Shown here piece by piece: positions 28,871 through 38,175 of a DNA stretch of 64,000 nt. The notes under the pieces are model-generated. The model searched no databases and was not told the origin of the DNA. It saw only the letters and a program-made list of their open reading frames with translations. The DNA comes from Mastigocoleus sp. MO_188.B34 (GTDB lineage Bacteria; Cyanobacteriota; Cyanobacteriia; Cyanobacteriales; Nostocaceae). A program made the translations under genes and the position numbers. Positions within the stretch are counted from its first letter, which is position 1, and each line of letters starts with the position of its first letter. Location of the stretch: NCBI RefSeq assembly GCF_030065675.1, contig NZ_JASJDK010000006.1:1-64000 (forward strand). Direction: 5' to 3'.

Positions 28871-29788
28871 TTAAGAACGCCGCACATTTAAACAACACCA
28901 TTCCTGACGTTTCCAAAGTGTTGCAACCTTCCAACCATATTTTTCTAGGACGTCAGTAACAGCGTTAGATTGCTCCAGTAAAATACCGCTAAAAATAGCC
29001 CAGGTTGTAGGTTTGACGATTTTACTCATTCCTGGGATTAGTTCCATAATGACATCTGCCAAAATATTACAAACAATTCCATCTACCTCTTGAACTAAAC
29101 TACTTACAGTTTCTACACTTCCCTGCTCTACAACTAATTTCTCTGCTGCAATTTGATTTAACTCTCGGTTTTCATTCGTTGCTTTAATTGTTAGGGGGTC
29201 AGTATCAACAGCATAAATTTTCTTTGCACCCAGCAATAATGCTCCAATTGAAAGTATTCCCGAACCACAACCAATATCAGCAATCACCACATCATTATTT
29301 GCTGTTTGTTCTCCAATAAAAGATGTTTGACCTCCACCCAATCTCATTTCTAAAGACTCCAAACACAATTGGGTAGTAGCATGGGCTCCAGTACCAAAAG
29401 CAACCCCTGGATCTAATCTAATAATTAAGCGATCGCTATTTTGTGGAATGGGTAACCATGCAGGATTGATTAAAAAGCGATCGCCAATTTCTTGGGGTTT
29501 CCAATATTGTTTCCAGCTGCTTGACCAATCTTCCTCATCAATTAAATGCCATTGTACTTGGGGTGGAGATAGTTCCATGCATAAAGCATCTTGACGTAAT
29601 TGTAGCGATAATGCGGACAAGTCTAATAATTCGGCTTGAATTTGGGGTAAGTAAGCTTTTACCCAACATTGATTATCTTTTATCTCGCTTGCTGTACCGC
29701 GACAGCCAAAATTTCCCAGTCGCCAAAAAATAGTTTCTTCTAAATCTGGCTCGCATAATATTTGTAGTTCCCACCAGCTATTTGCCAT
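28871..29788 (-). CDS. prmA: Ribosomal protein L11 methyltransferase
   Basis: A 305-residue SAM-dependent enzyme that trimethylates ribosomal protein L11. The N-terminal substrate-recognition domain ([20 protein letters not shown]) precedes a methyltransferase core: [40 protein letters not shown], then [20 protein letters not shown] with the NI(L)A motif. Full length. It is convergent with the MerR gene and separated by about 110 bp that contain a diverged GAGACGTAA/TTACGTCTC inverted repeat. Confidence 0.95.
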   Translation of the reverse strand: MANSWWELQILCEPDLEETIFWRLGNFGCRGTASEIKDNQCWVKAYLPQIQAELLDLSALSLQLRQDALCMELSPPQVQWHLIDEEDWSSSWKQYWKPQEIGDRFLINPAWLPIPQNSDRLIIRLDPGVAFGTGAHATTQLCLESLEMRLGGGQTSFIGEQTANNDVVIADIGCGSGILSIGALLLGAKKIYAVDTDPLTIKATNENRELNQIAAEKLVVEQGSVETVSSLVQEVDGIVCNILADVIMELIPGMSKIVKPTTWAIFSGILLEQSNAVTDVLEKYGWKVATLWKRQEWCCLNVRRS

Positions 29789-30102
29789 AGTTATACCAAA
29801 TCACTCATCTATTTTAAGGCTTGTCCCACGCACTCTTGAGGAAATAAAAATAAGGAATTGCGATTCCTAACTTCAAGAAAATACTGCAAAATCAGCAAAA
29901 TCAATTTTTTGCGAAACAATACCGAAAAAATTATTTTCTTACTTGTAGTTGTTGTTATTCTACCCAAGTATTTGCTATGTAATTTTGATTTGCGCTAGTT
30001 AAATAAAACTTTAACTGCGATCAAATCAATAATCATAGAAAACTCTTATTACAGCAAAATTTTATTAGTAAACAGATAAATTAGGGCTTCTATAAAAATA
30101 AA

Positions 30103-30441
30103 ATGCTGACATCTACTAAAAAAGTTATAGACTTGTCTCAAGTATTACAGGTGAAATACTTTGAGGAAGAGCGAATTAATGATGTTCTTCTCATACTGGA
30201 GAATGTAGTAAATCGTGAAGAATCAAACATTAAGCTAATTTTAGATTGTCTTTACGATGTGGGAATGGCTAACCTAATCGACCGAAAATTTAATCATGGA
30301 ACTCTTAAAGGAAGTTTAAAAATACTTGCCAAAATATCTAAGCCAGCTTGCAAAGAGATTGCTTGGCGTTGGTTGAGAAAAAAAATTCCCCCGTTAATAA
30401 CTAATTTGTTACACGAAGAAGTTTGTTTCAAAGACAATTAA
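30103..30441 (+). CDS. Conserved hypothetical small protein
   Basis: A 112-residue predicted all-helical soluble protein. Landmarks: ILENVVNREESNIKLILDCL, YDVGMANLIDRKF, KPACKEIAWRWLRKKIPPLI. No cysteine pair, membrane span or catalytic motif. It precedes the binding-lipoprotein gene by 67 bp on the same strand and could share its promoter. Function unknown. Confidence 0.6.
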   Translation: MLTSTKKVIDLSQVLQVKYFEEERINDVLLILENVVNREESNIKLILDCLYDVGMANLIDRKFNHGTLKGSLKILAKISKPACKEIAWRWLRKKIPPLITNLLHEEVCFKDN

Positions 30442-30508
30442 TATCCATCAATCTGGAAAACTTGATTGGTAGATAATTGATATCATACAAATAAACTTAG
30501 GTTAAAAT

Positions 30509-31450
30509 ATGTTAGCTTCTATTCGTATTTTTCTATCCACTCTATTAATTGTATTATTTGTAACTGGCTGTGCAACGACCACTGACAAGCCAAATTCAAC
30601 AACTACCAGCGAACCTGAGGTTGCTCTTACCAAATCATCACAAACAACAAATTCTCCCGTTCAAAGAGTCGTATCACTTTCTCCTTTAGTTGCTGACATT
30701 ATTTATCAACTAGATAGTACAAAACTAGTAGGTATTCCTGGTTCTAGTCTCCTGAAAAAAAATTCTGCACTTGATAATGTTACCCGCGTGAGTCAAGGTA
30801 CAACTCCACCAGATCTAGAAAAGATTGTTTCTCTCAAACCCGATTTGGTAATTGGTGCGGAAGGTTTTTCTAACCAAACAACTACAAAACTGGAAAAATT
30901 GGGTATAGCAACTTTACTGACAAAAGTTAATACTTGGGAATCCTTAGAAGAATTAACGAAAAATCTTGCTCAAACTATAGGTGCAGACCCCAAACCGTTA
31001 CTCAAGCGCTATCAAAATTTCTTACCAGAAAACAATCAAGGTAATAAACTTCAAGAGGAAAAGGTATCTGGTCTGGTACTGGTAAGCACCCAACCAATTT
31101 TAAGCCCAAATAAAAATAGTTGGGCAGGGGATTTACTGACAAAATTTCAAGTGAAGAATGTAGCTGCAGATTTACAAAGTAAAAGTCCAATCGCTGGTTA
31201 CGTAACCCTCTCAGCGGAAAAAATCCTGCAACAGAACCCAGATACATTATTTATTATTAATTCGCCATCAGGACAAAATGAAACAGAACTGCTAAAATCT
31301 TTTGAAAAACAATCTTTCTGGAATAAATTACAAGCAACCCAGAATAACCGCGTTTACATTTTTGATTATCATGGTTTAATCAATCCTGGAAGTATTGATT
31401 CAATTGAAGCGGCTTGTGAAAAATTAAAGCAAGCAGTCAATTCAAAATAG
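30509..31450 (+). CDS. Periplasmic binding lipoprotein (cobalamin/Fe-siderophore type)
   Basis: A 313-residue lipoprotein. The signal peptide ends in a lipobox (LFVTGCATT, acylated Cys about 21), followed by a Ser/Thr-rich linker and a BtuF/FecB-like helical-backbone binding domain: RVVSLSPLVADIIYQLDS, LVGIPGSSL, DLEKIVSLKPDLVIGAEGF and DTLFIINSPSGQ. Such proteins feed an ABC importer for vitamin B12, haem or siderophores. No permease or ATPase gene is adjacent, so it is an orphan here. trmO starts 6 bp after its stop codon. Confidence 0.88.
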   Translation: MLASIRIFLSTLLIVLFVTGCATTTDKPNSTTTSEPEVALTKSSQTTNSPVQRVVSLSPLVADIIYQLDSTKLVGIPGSSLLKKNSALDNVTRVSQGTTPPDLEKIVSLKPDLVIGAEGFSNQTTTKLEKLGIATLLTKVNTWESLEELTKNLAQTIGADPKPLLKRYQNFLPENNQGNKLQEEKVSGLVLVSTQPILSPNKNSWAGDLLTKFQVKNVAADLQSKSPIAGYVTLSAEKILQQNPDTLFIINSPSGQNETELLKSFEKQSFWNKLQATQNNRVYIFDYHGLINPGSIDSIEAACEKLKQAVNSK

Positions 31451-31455
31451 TATTT

Positions 31456-32016
31456 ATGCCCAAACTACCGCCAAAAAACTACGTTCAATCTATTTCCTTC
31501 CCTGACGATATTACTTTGCGCCCCATTGGTATAGTACATTCTCCCTACAAAGAAAGACACGGTACACCACGACAATCAGAGCTTAGATCTGCACCATCTA
31601 ATTATCAGCCAGCGATCGCACAAATTGAAATGTTTCCCGATGTTATACCTTCGATCGCATTGAAAGATATGGATGGTTTTGAACGTATTTGGGTAATTTC
31701 ATGGCTACACCTTAATAAACACTGGAACCCAACTGTTTTACCTCCGCGCGGTCCACGAATTCGCCGAGGAACTTTGGCGACTCGAGCTCCACATCGTCCC
31801 AATCCCATTGGGATTAGCGCACCTAAACTTATCAAGGTAGAAGGTTTAGTCTTACATGTGGAAGGAATCGATCTACTGGATCAAACGCCCGTATTAGATA
31901 TTAAGCCCTACGTAACGTATTGCGATTCCTTTGCTGATGCTAAATGTGGTTATGTAAATGACATGGAAGATGCTCTAGAACATGAAGTTGATGTATTTGG
32001 AAAAACAGAACGTTGA
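31456..32016 (+). CDS. trmO: tRNA (N6-threonylcarbamoyladenosine-37) N6-methyltransferase
   Basis: A 186-residue protein of the TsaA/TrmO (UPF0066) family, which methylates t6A37 of certain tRNAs with SAM. Hallmarks are LRPIGIVHSPYKERHGTPRQ, MDGFERIWVISWLHLN, RGTLATRAPHRPNPIGIS and a C-terminal LDIKPYVTYCDSF. The short form lacks the C-terminal extension of E. coli TrmO, as is common. It starts 6 bp after the lipoprotein gene, so co-transcription is likely, though the functions are not obviously related. Confidence 0.92.
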   Translation: MPKLPPKNYVQSISFPDDITLRPIGIVHSPYKERHGTPRQSELRSAPSNYQPAIAQIEMFPDVIPSIALKDMDGFERIWVISWLHLNKHWNPTVLPPRGPRIRRGTLATRAPHRPNPIGISAPKLIKVEGLVLHVEGIDLLDQTPVLDIKPYVTYCDSFADAKCGYVNDMEDALEHEVDVFGKTER

Positions 32017-32752
32017 CGAAAAATAAATGATAAAAACACTCCTTGACAAGGGATGATTTAAATCAAAGCAAAATGCAATACAGCAACATATTGCAAATCA
32101 AGGATAAATTAATAAACAGGGAATAGTGCTTGGAAAAGTAAGAGCCGAATCTTTAATTTTAAAATTATTGATTTTATTTTCGATAGGTTTTCTTCTACTA
32201 AAAAATAGAAATTAGGCTTATTCCCTATCTTTATCCAAAGATGGAATATTCCTTGTTTCATCGGAAGGATATAGCGGTTTTCATTTGAATCAAATACATT
32301 TTCTAATTCCCAAATGTAGAGACGTAAAATTTTACGTCTCTACGAGGTGTACTACACTCAACCGAAAACCGCTATATCGATTTATGTAAATCTAGTTTAT
32401 GGATATACATAAATATATTCCATAATATTTTCCATGAAAATTATGATACGGATCGATTACTTTTCCTATTCAATGATCTTATTCTAAAATTCAATATATT
32501 TTCAATATCTTGTAAGTTGCAATTATTACCTTTATTCAAGCAAGGGTATTGCGATCGTTAAAAGATAAAGGTCTACTACTAACTATATGAGTCATTTATT
32601 TTAAGTATTTGTGCAAAATTAATTTAATATTTTTCTCTTAAGAACTATATCTAAATAATTTTGCTTAACCAATTACTACTTGACAAATTACTAACTTTTG
32701 GCATCTGACTTTTTGGTCTTGTTCCCAATCAACATCACTAATATTCATCAAT
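32017..32752. other. Gene-free region containing a nested palindrome
   Basis: A 736-bp AT-rich gap between trmO and the YbjN gene. It holds the nested inverted repeat at 32268-32378 and otherwise no ORF or RNA gene that could be recognised. Confidence 0.6.
32268..32378. repeat. Nested inverted-repeat element with GATATAGCGG ends
   Basis: A 111-nt element with perfect 15-bp ends (GATATAGCGGTTTTC at 32268-32282, GAAAACCGCTATATC at 32364-32378). Inside it is a perfect 28-nt palindrome (32316-32343; arms GTAGAGACGTAAAA / TTTTACGTCTCTAC). The inner part is the GTAGAGACG repeat family with a changed centre, so one repeat appears to have landed in, or captured, another. Confidence 0.8.
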
Positions 32753-33313
32753 ATGAGTACTGAACAAACAGTCAATCAAATAGTTGATTTATCCGAACAA
32801 CTGGAAAATACTCAGACAAGTATCTCCGAACAGCAAGAAAGTCGAAATGCGCCAATATTTAATATAATTACTAGTTTTCTGCAAGCCAATAATTTACAAT
32901 TTGCAAAAGCAGAAGATGTTACTATTTTGTGGTTCCGAGTAAAAGGAACTAATGGGGAATGGACCTGTTATGCTTACAGTAAAGAACTGGAACGTCAACT
33001 AGTTTTGTATTCCGTTTTTCCCTACAAAATCAAACCTTATAAACTTCCAGCAGTTGCTGAATTTATTGCCAGAGTGAATTACGATATGATGCTGGGCAAT
33101 TTTGAGTTAAACTTTGATACTGGAGAAATACGTTATAAAACAAGTGTTGATTTGGGAATACATATTTTTGAGCATACTATGCTTCAGGGTTTAATGGAGG
33201 CTAATTTTGCTTCTATGGATACGTATTTTGAAGGTTTCATGAAAATTATTTACAGCAATATTTCTCCTGAAGAAGTTGTAACAGCCATAGAATGCGAGTT
33301 AGATGCTTGTTAA
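32753..33313 (+). CDS. YbjN-domain protein
   Basis: A 186-residue protein whose residues about 35-185 match the YbjN/type-III-chaperone-like fold: NIITSFLQANNLQFAKAED, WTCYAYSKELERQLVLYSVF, PYKLPAVAEFIARVNYDMML, GNFELNFDTGEIRYKTSVDL. In other bacteria such proteins are linked to stress tolerance and act as small adaptors. No membrane part. The TAA stop touches the start of the repeat at 33315. Confidence 0.85.
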   Translation: MSTEQTVNQIVDLSEQLENTQTSISEQQESRNAPIFNIITSFLQANNLQFAKAEDVTILWFRVKGTNGEWTCYAYSKELERQLVLYSVFPYKIKPYKLPAVAEFIARVNYDMMLGNFELNFDTGEIRYKTSVDLGIHIFEHTMLQGLMEANFASMDTYFEGFMKIIYSNISPEEVVTAIECELDAC

Positions 33314-33314
33314 A

Positions 33315-33439
33315 TAAGTAGGCGAGAAAAAATTAAACTATGTAAATAAATATAAAATATCTGTATTTTTCTCGTAGTAGCGCTTTAGCGCTAAAGCGCT
33401 ATTACAAACAAGTTATGATTTTTCTTACTAACCTACTTA
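33315..33439. repeat. Inverted-repeat element, family C, copy 1, with a GCGCT palindrome
   Basis: A 125-nt element with TAAGTAGG (33315-33322) and CCTACTTA (33432-33439) ends. The centre carries a 32-nt palindrome, 33374-33405 (arms GTAGTAGCGCTTTAGC / GCTAAAGCGCTATTAC, one mismatch). A longer relative with the same left end (TAAGTAGG then a motif with ATGTAAA) is at 40550-40806. It lies between convergent genes and could also end transcription. Confidence 0.65.
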
Positions 33440-33482
33440 ACTGATTAACCGAACTTGATATGATACATGATAGGTGGAAAAA

Positions 33483-34397
33483 TTAAGCAATTGAAATCGG
33501 GAATACCCAATCTTTGTATTTTGGCTCGCGATTTTCGGTAATTGCAGTTAGTTTTTCGCGCAATTTTTCAGTAATTGGTCGTTTTTGTGACAATTTATAA
33601 TTTTCTATTCTATTAACTGGACTGATTTTAGCTGCTGTTCCACTGAGAAATACCTCATCAGCAATTAAAAGTTCCGATTTATCAATTGGTCTTTCTACTA
33701 CTTCTATCCCTAAATCGTTTGCAATAGTTAGAATACTATCTCTGGTAATTCCTTCAAGAATATCTTGGTCAAATCCTGGTGTAAAAATTTTTCCATTTCT
33801 AACAATAAAGATATTCATTCCCGAAGCTTCACTAACTTTTCCTTGGGAATTCATCAAAATTGCTTCATCAAAACCTGATTCCACTGCTTCAGTTTTAGCA
33901 AGTGAAGAAGTAATATAAGCGCCTGATATTTTACCACGCAAAGGAAAACTTGCGTCTGCTTGTCGTTGCCAAGAACTAATTCTACAACTTACTCCCTCTG
34001 GTGATAAATAATCTCCTAATTCAATCCCATAAATCGCAAAGTCTTTTTCTACATTATGTAATCTTGGAGAAATTCCTAAATCAGAAGTGTAGATAAAAGG
34101 ACGAATATAAAAAGATTTATTAGGTTGATTTTTCTTTACAAAATCAATGATTACACTTTCAATTTTTGTTGCTGGTAAGTCGTAATGTAATAGCTTTGCG
34201 CTTTGACTTAATCTTTGACAATGACGGTCTAATCTAAACAGCAGGATTTGCGTTGCATCTTGTGGATTGGGGATACCGCGCAATCCCCCAAATGCACCTG
34301 TTCCATAGTGTAAAGCATGGGTCGCAATGGAAACTTGTGCGTTAGCAAACTGTGCGAATTGATTTTTAAAATAAGCAACGGGCAAAAAATTGTACAT
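33483..34397 (-). CDS. ilvE: Branched-chain amino-acid aminotransferase
   Basis: A 304-residue fold-type IV PLP enzyme performing the last transamination step to Leu, Ile and Val. The N-terminal THALHYGTGAFGGLRG, the PLP lysine in RGKISGAYITSSLAKTEA, and ASGMNIFIVRNGKIFTPG and LSGTAAKISPVNRIE are all present. Full length compared with bacterial IlvE. It is monocistronic; a family C repeat lies 3' of it. Confidence 0.94.
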   Translation of the reverse strand: MYNFLPVAYFKNQFAQFANAQVSIATHALHYGTGAFGGLRGIPNPQDATQILLFRLDRHCQRLSQSAKLLHYDLPATKIESVIIDFVKKNQPNKSFYIRPFIYTSDLGISPRLHNVEKDFAIYGIELGDYLSPEGVSCRISSWQRQADASFPLRGKISGAYITSSLAKTEAVESGFDEAILMNSQGKVSEASGMNIFIVRNGKIFTPGFDQDILEGITRDSILTIANDLGIEVVERPIDKSELLIADEVFLSGTAAKISPVNRIENYKLSQKRPITEKLREKLTAITENREPKYKDWVFPISIA

Positions 34398-34702
34398 GAG
34401 CGATGAAAACTTTAAGTTTAAAATTTCAAGTCTAACCGATAATATAATCCTGCTGTCGATAGCTGTTTAGTAAATCTACAAATACAAAGCAGATATATGT
34501 TTTGCAATTGTAGACATTTTACAACTGACAAAATAGACGCTTAGGATTTTCCAGATTTTAATACATATATCAGGAAAATTCTTACTGCGCCCATCTATCA
34601 GTTACCAGTTTATGGCTAACGCCACGCCGGTTTAAAGTTATCTGGTCTCTGCTCTGTGTTCCCTGTACCCTGCTCGCTGTTCACTGATAACTGACAACTG
34701 AC
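34398..34702. other. Intergenic region with degenerate dispersed repeats
   Basis: A 305-bp gap. The part from about 34598 holds CAGTTACCAGTTTATGGCTA, the same motif as at 20660-20685, and later heptad-like units (ATAACTG, ACAACTG) just before the coiled-coil gene's stop. No ORF or RNA gene is recognised. Confidence 0.6.
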
Positions 34703-35539
34703 TTAGTCAAGTAACCACATTTGGGAAGAGTTATCGGAAGAATCTTCAGAAGAAGGACCGCTAGGTTTTGGCGATCGCGTAATGGGTCTAGTATCTCTTA
34801 CTAGGTGGGATTTACGATAGTGTTGAGGTCTTAAATCTGACGATTTTGCTGGTTGAATTGCTGATTTTTGTGTTTGTTGTGTTTGTTGTGGTTTTGGTTG
34901 TTGGTAAGTCTTGCTCTGTTTGGGAGGATTAAGCTGTTCTTTTAAGGCGGAATTGATCTCTGCAAGTTTTACCACATCTTGTTTCGCTTGCTGCAGGTCT
35001 TTTTTCAATCTTTCCATTAATTCATCTTTAGCTGCGATCGCAGTTCTTAAATCGTTAACTTGCTGCTCCAAAAGTTTTTCGTTGTGCTGTGCTTGTTCTA
35101 ATTTTTGTTGTAGTTCTTGAACTCTAACTTCTAAATCAGCTGATTTTTTGGTTGCTTGAAGTTCTTTTTTCAACTCAGAAGCTAATCCCTCTTGCTGGGA
35201 TAATGCAGATTCCAAATCTTTAATTTGATGTTCGAAAGTTGCTTCATTTTCATGAGCTTGCTCGAGAGTTGCTTTTAGTTCCTTGATGGTAGCTTCTAGA
35301 TCGGTCTTAGTTGTATCTGTACCTTCAGTATTGTTTGAGTTATTATTCTTTGGGTTTGGGCTCGTACTTTTTGAATTAGAATTTTTGCCAGTCTTTACTG
35401 AAGCATTTGTTGTTTTCTTTTCTTCTACTGCAGAAGCATCAACAGGGGTAGCTTTGACATCAATTGCAGCAGCATCTTCAATTTGAGTAACTTTTTTAGT
35501 TTCTTCTTGTAGCAAGTCCGAAAGACGTTTCCTAGCCAT
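34703..35539 (-). CDS. Coiled-coil partner of ParA-like ATPase (McdB-like candidate)
   Basis: A 278-residue protein. ATG 35539 overlaps the ATPase stop (TAATG) and has GGAG just upstream, so it is translationally coupled to the ParA gene. N-terminus [16 protein letters not shown]; residues about 30-85 are a Ser/Asn/Thr-rich disordered stretch; about 85-205 are a heptad coiled coil with repeated LEQQVNDLRTAI-type units; a Gln/Pro-rich segment follows (QQPKPQQTQQTQ); the last residues are MWLLD. A coiled coil, Gln-rich region and a C-terminal Trp next to a ParA-type ATPase are features of carboxysome-positioning McdB. It is not ParB: no helix-turn-helix is seen. Assignment is inferred. Confidence 0.6.
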   Translation of the reverse strand: MARKRLSDLLQEETKKVTQIEDAAAIDVKATPVDASAVEEKKTTNASVKTGKNSNSKSTSPNPKNNNSNNTEGTDTTKTDLEATIKELKATLEQAHENEATFEHQIKDLESALSQQEGLASELKKELQATKKSADLEVRVQELQQKLEQAQHNEKLLEQQVNDLRTAIAAKDELMERLKKDLQQAKQDVVKLAEINSALKEQLNPPKQSKTYQQPKPQQTQQTQKSAIQPAKSSDLRPQHYRKSHLVRDTRPITRSPKPSGPSSEDSSDNSSQMWLLD

Positions 35540-36171
35540 TATTTTCTCCAATCACGCTGTAATTCATTTGCCACGCGACGGTAATCAGATTCCGCCTCGC
35601 GAGCATTTTTCCCTCGCCATTGAGTAATCGCGACACCTTCAAGCGCTGCGCGTTCGTGAGCTTTATAAATCCGGACAAAGGCTTTGCAGGAGGAAATTCC
35701 CAACTGCATCAGAGTATTTTGGGCTTCTAGTGCTTCCTTTAAACTTCGCGTGTCTACTTTGGTTAAAAGCACTCGATGAGGTACTCCCGCAGGAGTAACA
35801 GCTTGGTTAATTGTTTCAATTAAAACTGTTAAATCCATCGGTGCTGGAGGTGTAGGCAAAACTAGGTAATCTGCACTTTTCACTACCGCTGTTAATGCTT
35901 CCGATTGCAGTGCCGGAGGCGTATCGACTACTACTAAATCGTAACCTGTTATTTTACGTAAGCGACCTAATAATTTGGGATTGGTCTCTTGGGATAAGTC
36001 AAAACTCATACCATTCTCACTCCGCTCGACCCACCAAGTGGCAGAAGCTTGAATGTCTGCATCTACTAGAAGTACTTTGGTTTTCTCTGCAAATGTTGCA
36101 GCTAAATTAACTGAGGTCGTTGTTTTGCCTACCCCACCCTTTCCATTCAGGATCGCGATTACTTTTGGCAC
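35539..36171 (-). CDS. ParA/MinD-family ATPase (McdA-like candidate)
   Basis: A 210-residue P-loop ATPase with deviant Walker [19 protein letters not shown] (signature Lys present), Walker A' [15 protein letters not shown], and Walker [12 protein letters not shown]. Short ParA proteins of this kind position cellular cargo or plasmids by gradients on the nucleoid. The adjacent coiled-coil protein, rather than a ParB, argues for a cargo-positioning pair such as McdA/McdB, which spaces carboxysomes. Chromosomal context and single-copy arrangement are compatible. No parS-like sites seen. Confidence 0.85.
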   Translation of the reverse strand: MPKVIAILNGKGGVGKTTTSVNLAATFAEKTKVLLVDADIQASATWWVERSENGMSFDLSQETNPKLLGRLRKITGYDLVVVDTPPALQSEALTAVVKSADYLVLPTPPAPMDLTVLIETINQAVTPAGVPHRVLLTKVDTRSLKEALEAQNTLMQLGISSCKAFVRIYKAHERAALEGVAITQWRGKNAREAESDYRRVANELQRDWRK

Positions 36172-36279
36172 TGGTTAATTTTAATGCTCTATGGTTGAAT
36201 ATATCGCGTTATGGGTGACCAAATACTTAGTAATTACTAATTTATTAATTACTGATTACTAATATGTCCTTACTTATTC

Positions 36280-36405
36280 AGGATTTACCCAATTGTCACA
36301 ATACACCGCTGGTGCGTGATACTAAAAAATTTATAATTAATACTTTTGAGTTCACTCCAAGTGTCATGCAACCTACAAGAAAAATCTGCCGGTTGCGTGA
36401 GTCCT
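36280..36405. repeat. MITE-like element, family B, copy 2
   Basis: A 126-nt diverged copy of 291-417, with AGGATTTACCC at the left and GCGTGAGTCCT at the right end. Shared internal stretches include TTGTCACAAT near the left and GGTTGCGT near the right. It lies 120 bp upstream of the P450 gene. An open frame over it (36264-36464) is treated as chance. Confidence 0.6.
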
Positions 36406-36523
36406 ATTATTATTTTAAGCCCAATAGAGCATCCAAGAAAAAAAATTGCCACAATAAAAGCTAGAGTTACCAATTCTGAATCGAACTTTATTCTCACTCC
36501 AATTTCTCACTCAAATATTTTTT

Positions 36524-37900
36524 ATGAAACCAAGCAACAGCCTACCTGATGGACCAGATATGCCGAAACTATTACGGCGATTTAAGTTTGTGTTTCAACC
36601 AATTAAGTATGTAGAAGATTTTGCCAAAGTTTACGGGGATATATTCGCAATTAGGGGATTTTACAACGATACTGCTGTCATCTATATCAGTCATCCGGAA
36701 GCTTTGGAGCAGCTATTCACTACAAATCCTAAAAATCTCAGAAGTGCAAGTAGAATCTTAAGATTTTTGTTGGGCGATCGCTCTATTATTTTGCTTGATG
36801 GGGAAGAGCATCGTCGTCAACGTCAATTGCTAGCTCCTCCCTTCCATGGCGAAAGAATGCGAGCTTATGGGGAAACTATACGTGATGTTGTCGAACAAGT
36901 CAGCAATCAATGGGAAATGGGTAAACCTTTTAAGATTAGGGGTTCAATGCAAGAAATTGCTTTGCAGGTTATTTTAAGGGTTGTATTTGGTTTGGATGAG
37001 GGAAAACGTTCCCAAAAGTTGGCTGAATTATTGAATTCTGTCCTGGAGTCCATTGGATCGCCTTTACTTTCTGCTGGTTTATTTTTTAGTTTTTTACAAA
37101 AAGAATTTGGTGGATTGAGTCCTTGGGGACAAATGAAGCGCAAATTACGACAAATTGATGAGTTAATTTATGAGTTAATTCAAGAACGTCGAGTAGAATC
37201 CAACCAAAACCGCCAAGATATCCTCAGCTTAATGATGTCTGCTTGCGATGAAGATGGTCAACCAATGTCAGACCAGGATTTACACGATGAACTGATGACT
37301 TTATTGATCGCAGGACATGAAACCACTGCTTCAGCTTTATCTTGGGCTTTTTATTGGATTGATTATTTACCAGATGTACGAGAAAAATTACTTAAAGAAT
37401 TGGCCGAACAGGGGGATAATTTAGACCCAAGCATTATTAGCAATTTGCCTTATCTTACTGCAGTTTGCCAAGAAACTTTACGTATTCACCCGATAGTGAT
37501 GAGCGGAGTTTTACGTTTTGTCACATCTCCAGTTGAAATTATGGGTTATCAATTACCCGTAGGTACAGGTATTATTCCCAGTATTTACCTTGCTCACCAT
37601 CGCGAAGAAGTTTACCCAGAACCGAAGAAATTTAAACCAGAAAGATTTTTAGAAAGACAATTTTCACCCTACGAATTTTTACCTTTTGGTGGTGGGAACC
37701 GTCGCTGTATTGGAATGGCTTTTGCTTTATATGAAATGAAAATTGCGATCGCTACTATTTTGTCACATTATATTGTTTCCCGTAGGGATAGCCGTCCGGT
37801 TACTCCAGTACGTCGCGGTTTCACTTCAGCTGCACCCGCAGGGATGAAAATGGTAGCGACACCCGTAAGTAAATCTGCAAAAATTTTGGTAACAAAATGA
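36524..37900 (+). CDS. Cytochrome P450 (CYP110-like)
   Basis: A 458-residue soluble P450. Oxygen-binding I helix LIAGHETTASALSWAF, K-helix ETLRIHPIVMSG, and the haem loop FLPFGGGNRRCIGMAFALYE with axial Cys395. CYP110 enzymes are common in Nostocales and hydroxylate fatty acids or terpenoids; the substrate here is unknown. No redox partner gene is adjacent. The start MKPSNSLPDGP is the family N-terminus; no membrane anchor. Confidence 0.95.
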   Translation: MKPSNSLPDGPDMPKLLRRFKFVFQPIKYVEDFAKVYGDIFAIRGFYNDTAVIYISHPEALEQLFTTNPKNLRSASRILRFLLGDRSIILLDGEEHRRQRQLLAPPFHGERMRAYGETIRDVVEQVSNQWEMGKPFKIRGSMQEIALQVILRVVFGLDEGKRSQKLAELLNSVLESIGSPLLSAGLFFSFLQKEFGGLSPWGQMKRKLRQIDELIYELIQERRVESNQNRQDILSLMMSACDEDGQPMSDQDLHDELMTLLIAGHETTASALSWAFYWIDYLPDVREKLLKELAEQGDNLDPSIISNLPYLTAVCQETLRIHPIVMSGVLRFVTSPVEIMGYQLPVGTGIIPSIYLAHHREEVYPEPKKFKPERFLERQFSPYEFLPFGGGNRRCIGMAFALYEMKIAIATILSHYIVSRRDSRPVTPVRRGFTSAAPAGMKMVATPVSKSAKILVTK

Positions 37901-38055
37901 TTTAAGAGTCGAAGAAATTCCCATCAGCGGATTGCAAGCAAGTGAGGTATAGCTAAAACCCTATAAAGCAGTCTGTAAAGAGTATTCTACTTCTGCTCCC
38001 CTCGCCAATAGGGTACGGTCTGTCCTGTCTCCTGACTCCTAAAGTCATTTATTTT

Positions 38056-38175
38056 AATACCAATTTCAAAAAACACTGCTACACATCACCTTTTTGAGCA
38101 AATCTTTAAATCTACTCCCTGTTTCCTATTCCCTTCCATAAGGGAAGTATAGCAATATTAAAGGAAATTGGTATT
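38056..38175. repeat. MITE-like element, family D, copy 2
   Basis: A 120-nt element with perfect 12-bp ends (AATACCAATTTC at 38056-38067, GAAATTGGTATT at 38164-38175). The right end overlaps the stop codon of the convergent SGNH gene (its TAA spans 38174-38176). The interior differs from copy 1 at 18111-18237. Confidence 0.75.

Noticed and set aside
35539-36171. ParA as part of a ParAB chromosome or plasmid partition locus
   Set aside because: The partner has coiled-coil and Gln-rich sequence without a helix-turn-helix, and no parS-like repeats are near.
36264-36464. 66-codon plus-strand and 70-codon minus-strand frames upstream of the P450 gene
   Set aside because: Both lie over the diverged family B element and lack ribosome binding sites and protein-like composition.
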